A stretch of 64,000 bases of DNA from Anthostomella pinea (lineage: Eukaryota; Ascomycota; Sordariomycetes; Xylariales; Xylariaceae). Position 1 is the stretch's first letter. The number at the start of each line of letters is the position of its first letter. Made by a program: the position numbers and the translations under genes. A model generated the notes under the pieces. That model ran no database searches, was not told the origin of the DNA, and saw only the letters and a program-made list of their open reading frames with translations. Of this stretch, positions 55,826 through 64,000 are shown piece by piece. The DNA is taken from positions 7,502,001-7,566,000 of the forward strand of contig CAUWAG010000003.1 in assembly GCA_963556695.1 (NCBI GenBank). Reading direction: 5' to 3'.

Positions 55826-57367
55826 CTACCGCGCCGCCTTGGCGGCCTCCAATGCACCAACGACTGCAAAGGATACGAAAGGCGTGATGATGTACGAGAG
55901 CTATCGTATATTAGTCACAATTTAGTCTTGAAGTCGGGAATTACGCACCGTGAGGAACAAAGCGATTGACATTCGAACTTTTTCGCTCGCACCACTGACA
56001 TCCGCCAAGGCAAGTACTTTCATGGCTGTTGGTCCGATGGGCATCATCATCATGGACCACCAGAGTATCGGGTCGTTGGGCAAGATGTTGGTGTGGGCGG
56101 CGAGAGACCAGATCAGGGGTATGCTTATGCTGAAGAGAATGTAAGCGTGCTACACTTCGGATCAGGTTGGTTGGACTTACGCTGGCCAGAGAATGAACCT
56201 GATGAAGATCACGCAGAGTACAGTTCCCAAAGGTACCGTGCCAGATTCCTCGCCCTTTCTCCAGAGTCGCAAGCTCAAACTGAGCTTGACACCAACGACG
56301 ACAACTTGGAGAGACACGAAGAGCTCGCCGACGTTCTTGATACTTGACGTGAGCCAGGCGTTGAAATATCCGCCTTCACTCATGTCATTGAAGAAGATCC
56401 GATGGAGAGGAGGGGTGAGGCCTATGATCGCTCCAATCGCCGCACCGATGAATGGAGGATTGAGAAAGACTCCCAAGGAGGAGAGGAAGACTTGTACAGG
56501 CTTGGGGCTGGCGTCGAAGGAACTGCTGAGCCTTGAGCCGACGCTCTTCTTTGCTCTTCGCTCCCAATGGACGACCCTGTTGGGCAGAAGCGAGGTCCGC
56601 TCATCCGCGCCGCTTGAATCTTCTTCGTCGCCGTTGTCGCCTGACGAGGCACCGTCATGGTCTCCTTCAGAGGATTGAGCCCCATTTCCGTTCCGCTCTT
56701 GGTGGCTCTCAGGGTCCGATGAGTCCTCCTGGTCTTTAGATCGCGGTGTGCCCGTCACCCATCTGTAAGCCCGGATGAAGAGCGAATCCTCGGTCGAGCC
56801 GGTCAGGATTTCGGGACCCAGTCCGAAAGTAATAGTGTTGTTCACCACAGAACAAGCCAAGAAGAACGTCCGGGCCCGGTTGATACCTTCGGATTCCTCA
56901 CCAGCTCCTGTCAAGGTAGCCAACACTCCTGTAGTGCCGAGTGACTGAAGTAGTAGCAGCGGGAGAGATTCGGTGTTGTTGAATGCTATGGCGGGCGCCG
57001 CCCATTTGGGAAGGCGGAAGATAGCTGTCACAACTCGTCCTATGAACAGGGACGTGACGGTGAAAAAGATTGCCCAGACTGGGTAGCTGAGTTAGTCTGA
57101 GCCCCGGGAGCCGTGTTGGGGAAACTGGGGCGGCTTACTGATTATAGGCACGTAAAGTACCGCCGTGTCGAGGTGCAGCTCAGAGCCCAGGTTCACAATC
57201 AACAGGCACGGCAACAAGAGGTTTACGCAAAGTGCGCTGATCTGCTTCGCTGCATCAGTGGTGACTAATCCAAACTGGGCTGCAACAACGCCAAAGAGGA
57301 TGGTCAACAACACCGACAGGGCTGCCTGTACGGCGCCGAGAAACGAAACTAGAATTCCGGACGCCAT
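55826..57367 (-). CDS. ECM3: Auxin-efflux-carrier-family membrane transporter (Ecm3-like)
   Basis: Four exons (57367-57139, 57078-56181, 56129-55949, 55900-55826) give 460 residues. Introns are 48-60 nt and canonical. The protein has about ten membrane helices split by a long hydrophilic loop, the layout of the fungal PIN-like (PILS) carriers such as yeast Ecm3. The N-terminal half has ILVSFLGAVQAALSVLLTIL, then GVVAAQFGLVTTDAAKQISA and LCVNLLLPCLLIVNLGSELH. RLPKWAAPAIAFNNTESLPL with the conserved Asn-Asn-Thr-Glu follows. The loop (about 190-285) is rich in Asp, Ser and Glu. The C-terminal half has GAAIGAIIGLTPPLHRIFF, VSLQVVVVGVKLSLSLR, IFIRFILWPA and SYIITPFVSFAVVGALEAA. The function of fungal members is not well defined; they may sit in the ER. 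The ATG at 57367 gives the family start, and a GTG-led extension upstream is not needed. Confidence 0.88.
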
Positions 57368-57946
57368 AAAGCTGGTGATGATGATGAGGCACACTGCGAG
57401 ATATGTCGAGGTCGGACAAGGCCAGGAGGCACGCGGAATTCACGATGTTTATTAAGGACGGGAGCGGGTCGCCGTTCGGTCCTACCGCCCGTCTGGACCA
57501 AGGAACCGACGTCATACTCATCGGGGCGTCGGCGGCCAACTTCCAAGTGCATCCATCGTGCCTTGCCTAGGCTCGACGGTCCCGTCTACAGTTCCCAGTC
57601 GTGACCTTGATCAACGACCTCAACATACTATTCCTTGCGGTCACACATTTCAACTTATAAAAGTTCTTAACTAGAAGAATCTTGGCGAATCTTGGCAGTA
57701 TACTCAACTGTCCCGCCCTGGGTTCACCAATGCCTATGGCCCCTGACTCGTCACTCCTGAGTGTACCTGCATATGCAGATACCTTACGTGGGCTGAAGAT
57801 TTCTGCGCCGCCTTTACATGCCACTCGGTCTCTCTTCCAAGGTTATTATTATGACGGATTGCTGCGGTGCCATTGAGCTCAATACAGATGGCATCAACGA
57901 GTATCAGTTTCGTGAGCAAGGGCTCTTGAGAGTTGATCATGAACTA
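57368..57946. other. Intergenic region upstream of the ECM3-like gene
   Basis: About 0.58 kb up to the fold-back element. No gene was supported. Confidence 0.4.
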
Positions 57947-58173
57947 CCGCATTTTCCGTGCAAGCTGACTACGTCGGACACGGTCCACCATGCATTATCT
58001 CATCGCCAAGCCAGACAATCCACACCTAATTCCTTATTGTGTTGACGATAGATCGGCATGATCGCAGGCTTTTCCAGGTTCCCTGTATCTTTTAGCCAAT
58101 GAAGACAGGCATGGCGATGAGATAATGCATGGTGGACCGTGTCCGACGTAGCCAGCTTGCACGGAAAATGCGG
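57947..58173. mobile_element. Fold-back element, 227 bp, 66-bp arms, TA-flanked
   Basis: Arms 57947-58012 and 58108-58173 are inverted copies that differ at only two positions of 66, around a 95-bp centre. The outer ends start CCGCATTTTCCGTGCAAGCT on either strand, and TA lies directly outside both ends. Near-perfect arms and TA borders fit a young non-autonomous Tc1/mariner-type element. It is unrelated in sequence to the CACTGAACC MITEs. Confidence 0.87.
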
Positions 58174-58670
58174 TACAGGGGATTCATTGAACAGCCAGAG
58201 AGACTTTTATGAAGTACCAGACTCCCACACAATTGTCGCCGTGGAACGTTGTTCATAACGGTACACGGCGGTTGGACTGCGTGAACCTATTCCTGGGTAG
58301 TAGTATCGTGGAGTTGTACAACACGCGATTGGCTGAATGTTTAGAAGGGTCAACAGGAGTGAGCCCCTCATGCTCCGGAAATCGCAGGCCAGCAGAAAGT
58401 TTTTCTTAGCTGATAGTTGGATTTTTTGCTCCTTATCGGCTTATCTGTCCGCTAACATGGCAGCGCTGTGTGCTGCTATCGGCCGCCGCCAAATTTGAAC
58501 TTATTATTATCACACCTTGCCTTGCCTTGTATGAGTCGACATACCACCAAAGCCTGTCAATCTTCCCGAACAGAGCTCAATTGACTTCAATTGAGAGTTG
58601 GGCACACTTTCTGCCGTCTTGCGAGACGTTGATACTTCAACCTCTCCAGGACACGAGCTCCTAGACCGCC
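58174..58670. promoter_or_regulatory. Upstream region of the carbamoyl-phosphate synthase gene
   Basis: About 0.5 kb between the fold-back element and the start codon. No TGACTCA-type general amino-acid control site was seen. Confidence 0.35.
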
Positions 58671-61600
58671 ATGGCTCTCTCCACCAAGCTTGTAGGCCGC
58701 GCGCCTGCTCTGCTCCGACATGGTCGACGTCTGCCCACCACCCTGCCCCGGAGGCAATTCACGGCCGCCACAGCCCGGGCACCATCACAAGCCCTTGCTT
58801 CAAGTCGAGCCTATGGCTTTGCCCAGAAGCGAACCTTCACTGCGACGGCAGCTTGCGCCAATGCCAACGCCGCCGCCGCCCAGGAGGCCCCTAACCCCAA
58901 GGCCTACTTGGAGAGCGGCGTGATCAAGCCGCGGGATATTGTGGATGTCAAGAAGGTGCTGGTTATTGGAAGCGGTGGCTTAGCCATTGGACAGGCTGGA
59001 GAGTTTGACTACTCAGGTTCGTCACCCGAATGCCGCAGACTGGCAGTTAAGCATGAGTCACAGTACAACTGATCCTATGAACGCTAATACCTCGCGTGTA
59101 AAGGTTCGCAGGCCCTCAAGGCCCTCAAGGAGGCTGGCGTAGCCTCCGTGCTTATAAATCCGAATATTGCTACCATCCAGACCAACCATGTCCTCGCCGA
59201 CGAAATCTACTACTTGCCCGTCACCGCAGAATACGTGACCCACGTTATCGAGAGGGAACGGCCAGATGGCATCTTCCTGTCATTTGGTGGACAGACCGCG
59301 CTGAACCTGGGTGTGCAGATGCAGCGCATGGGCATATTCGAGAGATACGGTGTCAAGGTTCTGGGCACAAGCGTGCACACTTTGGAGTTGAGTGAGGATA
59401 GAGATCTTTTCGCCAAGGCCCTGAACGAGATCGATATCCCAATTGCCAAGTCCATTGCTGTTGGTACAATCGACGAGGCCATTGACGCAGCCTCTAAGAT
59501 CGGATATCCCATTATCGTTCGTGCCGCCTACGCCCTTGGTGGCCTTGGTTCCGGGTTCGCGAACAACGAGGAAGAGCTCCGCAACATGGCTGCTCGATCT
59601 TTGACTCTCTCGCCGCAGATTCTGGTTGAGAAGTCGCTGAAGGGCTGGAAGGAAGTCGAATACGAGGTTGTCCGTGACGCCAACAACAATTGCATTACGG
59701 TGTGCAACATGGAGAACTTCGACCCCCTGGGAACTCATACTGGTGACTCTATTGTCGTCGCGCCCAGTCAGACTTTGAGTGATGAAGAATATCACATGCT
59801 TCGTACCGCTGCCATAAAGATCGTGCGTCATCTAGGCGTGGTCGGCGAATGCAACGTTCAATATGCCCTTCAGCCTGATGGTCTCGACTACAGGGTCATC
59901 GAGGTCAACGCCCGTCTTTCACGATCATCAGCTCTCGCTTCCAAGGCTACTGGATATCCCCTAGCCTACACGGCCGCGAAAATAGGCCTCGGCCATACCC
60001 TGCCTGAGCTGCCCAATGCCGTTACGAAAACGACGACCGCTAACTTCGAACCTTCCCTTGACTACATCGTCACAAAAATCCCTCGCTGGGATCTGGCCAA
60101 ATTCCAACACGTTAAGCGTGACATTGGCAGTGCTATGAAGTCTGTGGGTGAGGTCATGGCTATTGGACGTACCTTTGAGGAGTCTTTCCAGAAGGCGATC
60201 CGGCAAGTTGACCCCAAGTTTGTGGGCTTCCAAGGTGACAAATTCGACGACTTGGACTATGAGCTCTCTCACCCGACAGATCGACGATGGCTGGCTGTTG
60301 GCCAAGCGATGATGCACGAAGGTTACACGGTCGACAGGGTCCACGAGCTCAGCAAAATCGACAAGTGGTTCTTGTACAAGTTGCAAAACCTCGTTGATTG
60401 CACCAAGGAGATGGAAGCTGTCGGCAGCCTAGAGGGTCTCAAAAAGAATCTCGTCCTCAAAGCGAAGAAGATGGGTTTCTCTGACAGGCAGGTCGCCAAT
60501 GCAGTCAAAAGCGACGAGGATTCTGTCCGTGCCCACCGTTTGAGCATGGGCATCCGACCTTGGGTGAAGAAGATCGACACACTCGCGGCTGAATTCCCAG
60601 CGGACACCAACTACCTGTACACCACCTATAATGCCAGTTCTCACGACGTCACTTTCGAGGACAAAGGTACCGTGATCCTCGGTAGCGGTGTGTACAGAAT
60701 CGGTAGCTCGGTCGAATTCGATTGGTGTGCTGTCAGTGCCACTTTGGCTCTGAGAGAAATGGGCCAGAAGACCGTTATGATCAAGTATGTACATTCTAGA
60801 GTCTCTTTCCCTTATGGCCATGTCTTGGGGGCGAATTTACTCTCCTGGACTGTGTCAAGTGTCTTGGCTCCCGAGACACGCATTACGGCACCTTGGCTCT
60901 CGAGAAAACATCTAAAAGGAGCAATTACTGACTGTTTTAACCCAGCTACAATCCCGAGACCTACAGTACAGATTTCGACACTGCTGATAAGCTCTACTTT
61001 GAGGAGCTTAGCTACGAGCGAGTCATGGATATTTATGATCTCGAAAATGCTTCTGGTGTTGTTGTGTCCGTTGGTGGCCAACTCCCGCAGAACATTGCTC
61101 TGCGTCTGCAAGAAACAGGCAAGGCCAATGTCTTGGGCACAGACCCCAAAGACATTGACAAGGCTGAAGACCGACAGAAATTCTCTGAAATTCTGGACAG
61201 CATTGGTGTAGACCAGCCTGCTTGGAAGGAGCTCACCTCCGTTGCTGATGCGGAGAAGTTCGCTCAGGATGTTGGCTACCCTGTCCTCGTCCGCCCCAGC
61301 TATGTCCTCTCAGGTGCTGCGATGACTGTCATCCACAGTCAAGAAGACCTCAAGGATAAACTCGAGGCTGCGAGCAACGTGTCTCCTGATCACCCTGTTG
61401 TGATTACCAAATTCATCGAGGGCGCTCAAGAAATCGATGTTGACGGAGTTGCTTCTCAAGGCAGTCTGATCGTTCATGCTGTCAGCGAACATGTCGAACA
61501 CGCCGGTGTACACTCCGGTGATGCAACCCTAATACTACCTCCAGCCAACCTGGACGAACACATCATGAGCCGCCTCAAGGAGATTGCTGAAAAGGTTGCC

Positions 61601-62486
61601 AAGGCATGGAAGATTACTGGACCTTTTAACATGCAGATTATCAAGGCAGACAACCCTGAAGGTGGAGAACCAGCTCTCAAGGTCATTGAGTGCAACCTGC
61701 GTGCCTCCCGCTCTTTCCCGTTCGTTAGCAAGGTTCTCGGTACCAACTTCATTGACGTGGCTACCAAGGCCCTCGTTGGAAAACAAGTTCCAGATCCTAC
61801 TGATCTCATGGCTGTCAAGCGAGACTACCTCGCTACGAAGGTTCCCCAGTTCTCGTGGACTCGTCTCGCTGGTGCAGACCCCTTCTTGGGTGTTGAGATG
61901 GCTAGCACGGGCGAGATGGCTTGCTTTGGCAAGGACCTCGTTGAAGCCTACTGGACTTCTCTTCAGTCGACCATGAACTTCCGCATGCCAGAGCCGGGCG
62001 AGGGTATCCTCTTTGGTGGCGAAGTCTCCAAGCCGTGGCTCAGCACGATCGCCGACTACCTGGCCCCCCTCGGCTACAAGTTCTACGCGGCTGGCGACGA
62101 CGTCAAGCAGCACCTTGAATCTTCCACCAAGGACAAAGTCAAGGTGGAAGTCATTGAGTTCCCCAAGGAGGACAAGCGTGCGCTTCGCGAAGTCTTCCAG
62201 AAGTACGATATTCGCGGAGTCTTCAACCTGGCCTTGGCCCGTGGTAAGACGGTGATGGACGTCGACTACGTGATGCGACGAAACGCTGTCGACTTCGGCG
62301 TTCCTCTGTTTATGGAGCCCCAGGTAGGCCACATCCCAGCGCCCCTGTTTCTACATCATGTGCTAACATCCCTTCCAGACCGCCATGCTCTTCGCGCAAT
62401 GCATGAGCGAGAAACTGCCCCGGAAAGAGGGCATCCCCACCGAGGTCCGCCGGTGGTCCGAGTTCATCGGTGGCAAGCCCCTGTAG
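58671..62486 (+). CDS. CPA2: Carbamoyl-phosphate synthase, arginine-specific large subunit (mitochondrial)
   Basis: Four exons (58671-59016, 59104-60784, 60946-62323, 62379-62486) give 1170 residues, the usual length for the separate arginine-pathway large chain. It makes carbamoyl phosphate from bicarbonate, ammonia (from the small subunit) and 2 ATP. The first ~75 residues are Arg/Ala/Ser-rich with almost no acids, a matrix-targeting leader as in filamentous fungi. Two homologous halves follow. Half 1 has [44 protein letters not shown] and [13 protein letters not shown]. Half 2 has [43 protein letters not shown] and [20 protein letters not shown]. The C-terminal MGS-like allosteric domain includes [20 protein letters not shown]. 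Intron 2 (60785-60945) is an introner-like copy placed inside the conserved VMI/NYNPET motif. The other introns are ordinary. Confidence 0.96.
60785..60945 (+). mobile_element. Introner-like element family A, copy 2
   Basis: A 161-nt phase-2 intron in the carbamoyl-phosphate synthase gene begins GTATGTACATTCTAGAGTCT. It has a TACTGAC branch site and ends TTTTAACCCAG. It aligns along its length with the intron at 29119-29278 in an unrelated gene. Removing it restores the highly conserved NYNPET segment, so it is spliced as an intron. Confidence 0.85.
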
Positions 62487-62914
62487 ATATGTGGCAAATG
62501 CTTCTTACTTTCAACGTTAAGTTATTATAAGGAAATCTAACGCCGTGACGTCTCGCAATTTCCGACGATATCCATTCATCCCAACCATTCGGGCTGGTTT
62601 GGCTAGGCTAGACCAGGTTTGGCTCTAGCAGGCGTTTGAGTCGGGATTTCATCTACTGGGGCCGGCGATGGGATCTCTGTTTTCTCTATTCATGTAGCTT
62701 GCATTGTTGCAAAAACAAAAAGGAACACAAGAGATGGCGCCTGGCATAATGTCGTCATTCGAATTGCAACGAGAAAAGTAAATACATCGCCACCAGCCTA
62801 CAACGTGTCGTTCCATGCCATGAATGCCAATACCTACTAGAGGATCCGCGTGGCGTGGCGGGACCCTCTTCAGCATCATGTTCGTGACCTGTCGACATTA
62901 ATGTCATATTCGTA
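62487..62914. other. 3' flank of CPA2
   Basis: About 0.43 kb up to the truncated MITE. No gene was recognised. Confidence 0.4.
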
Positions 62915-63063
62915 TAAATAGAATAAGCACCCCGGAACAAACAGATTTGATCCAATTAGCCATATTCCATGCTTATTCCGGAGTGCTTGTTCCATCTATA
63001 ATCAATACACAAGGTTTCCGCTTGCTGGATGAGGGGTGTACGGAGACTTTTGGAGGTTCAGTG
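62915..63063 (-). mobile_element. MITE copy 3, truncated
   Basis: The core (AGAATAAGCACCCCGGAACA and TGCTTATTCCGGAGTGCTTG) and one terminal repeat (GTGTACGGAGACTTTTGGAG, then GTTCAGTG) match the 14.8-kb MITE family. The other terminal repeat is missing and no TA follows the preserved end, so this looks like a decayed copy. Confidence 0.7.
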
Positions 63064-63154
63064 CATGTGGCCTAAGAAGGTGCTTTCTTTAGTACCTGTT
63101 CTATAAACAATGATGACTCTACGTTGCTCTAGGACTATGCTGGACCTTAAAATA

Positions 63155-63765
63155 GTCACCCCTCATAAGTCTCCGTCGGTCATGCTCCTGTTAACTCTTA
63201 AATATTACTACTACATTCGTGTTAATGGAGTAGGCTCCTTGGAATAACCAGGTCTAATGCAATGAGCCATATTTGATGCTTATTCCATATTCAATGCCAC
63301 CTCATTGGTGCCGGCAATATGGCGCTTCCTGTACTCCTTCTCCCAGTCGCTACCAAGGTTCTTCTCATAATCGTCACACGCGTCCTTCGCAGTGACCTAT
63401 AGCTCCCCAGCGTCCTCGAACTCGTCGTATATCGCAGGCCAGCCGAGCCATCGAGTCTTGAAATCCGAGCGTAATGCTTGACGCGTGCGAGCGAGGGTTG
63501 ACATCCCGCCGGGTTCGTCATGATTGACCACTTTCCGATTTTGTTGTGGAAGGTGGTATCAAGATGGATTCATATGTGAAGTATCACAAAACATTGTGAT
63601 GGATATTGATATTTAGTGACGTGTGACCGATCCAGGAGAAATTGAGATGTGTTCGGGATGGAGATATCGTCGAAACACGGGTTGCAAGATTTGGCTTTAT
63701 GCAGCCCAATGAACACAGCTTTCGCTTGGTGAATGAGGCGTGTACTGAGACTTCAAGAGGTTCAG
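63155..63765. mobile_element. MITE-related element, expanded to about 610 bp
   Basis: The left side has CCCCTCATAAGTCTCCGTC and a core GCTTATTCCATATTC. The right side (63712-63765) has TTTCGCTTGGTGAATGAGGC, then GTGTACTGAGACTTC and GGTTCAG followed by TA. The right side matches the end of copy 3. The two ends are separated by about 400 bp of extra sequence that includes a broken coding fragment. The outer limits are approximate. Confidence 0.55.
63280..63504 (-). pseudogene. Possible broken coding fragment inside the expanded MITE
   Basis: On the minus strand one frame runs from an ATG at 63504 to a TAA at 63280 with a single in-frame TAG at 63397-63399. The translation has coding-like composition with Trp and mixed charge: FKTRWLGWPAIYDEFEDAGE, the stop, then VTAKDACDDYEKNLGSDWEK and EYRKRHIAGTNEV. 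I do not recognise the family. The 3' end runs into MITE sequence. It could be a captured or interrupted gene remnant, or a chance frame. Confidence 0.35.
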
Positions 63766-64000
63766 TATCAATAAGCTTGAGGTTATTCATCCCAACCGTC
63801 CTGTACAGTCACGTTGGATATTCAATGACCGACTGAACATTGTGTTTCAGAAAGTAGAAACGATTCGTCATGATGCTGAATTTGGTTTTTATTCATCTCG
63901 CCACCCACTCGATGCCCGAGGGGTGTCAATGACCCGAGTTATCAACAGTATACTCAGGTGGTATATACCCTCTCCCTATGTATAGTAACAATTACCTGCA
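63766..64000. other. Window end, no gene seen
   Basis: The last 235 bp show no supported feature. Confidence 0.4.

Overview
The window is nuclear DNA of a filamentous ascomycete (Pezizomycotina). The genes are monocistronic and lie on both strands. Most have short introns (about 48-160 nt) with GT..AG ends and CTGAC/CTAAC-type branch points. Many proteins carry mitochondrial, ER or secretory leaders, and a tRNA-Ile(AAU) gene holds its own small intron. The exact order or genus cannot be fixed from the sequence alone.

Layout. 1-18 kb: a truncated secreted protein, a bifunctional pseudouridine-catabolic enzyme, the U3 snoRNP protein Utp18, a small basic protein, a secreted alpha/beta hydrolase, a large disordered orphan, a DUF1746 (Dsc4/Vld1-like) membrane protein and Rcl1. 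18-31 kb: Sec66, a Cus2/Tat-SF1 splicing factor, tRNA-Ile, a DUF3405 type II membrane protein, a luciferase-domain membrane protein and the glycine-cleavage T protein. 33-47 kb: Arf1, the p24 protein Emp24, a short-chain dehydrogenase, a SulP/STAS/cNMP transporter and the GINS subunit Psf1. 48-62.5 kb: the ATIC-type purine enzyme, eEF1B, Hsp78, an Ecm3-like carrier and the arginine-specific carbamoyl-phosphate synthase large subunit. These are mostly housekeeping genes (ribosome biogenesis, translation, secretion, replication, purine, arginine and one-carbon metabolism). I see no secondary-metabolite cluster and no operon-like grouping.

The most unusual content is repetitive and small. (1) Two families of near-identical introns occur in unrelated genes. 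Family A lies in the luciferase-domain gene and the carbamoyl-phosphate synthase gene. Family B lies in the luciferase-domain gene and the dehydrogenase gene. They look like introner-like elements: intron-sized mobile sequences with splice sites at their ends. The luciferase-domain gene holds one of each, separated by a 58-nt exon, and the family A copy there seems to have lost its acceptor A. (2) A MITE family of about 207 bp has terminal inverted repeats and TA flanks. There are two full copies (14.8 and 38.5 kb), one truncated copy (62.9 kb) and one expanded copy (63.2-63.8 kb) that encloses a broken coding fragment. (3) A separate 227-bp fold-back element with 66-bp arms flanked by TA lies upstream of the carbamoyl-phosphate synthase gene. 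(4) A long hairpin lies inside an intron of the purine gene, and related TAAGCAGC motifs surround that gene.

Exon coordinates were assembled by eye from splice consensus, reading frame and recalled protein-family sequence. They were not checked against transcripts.
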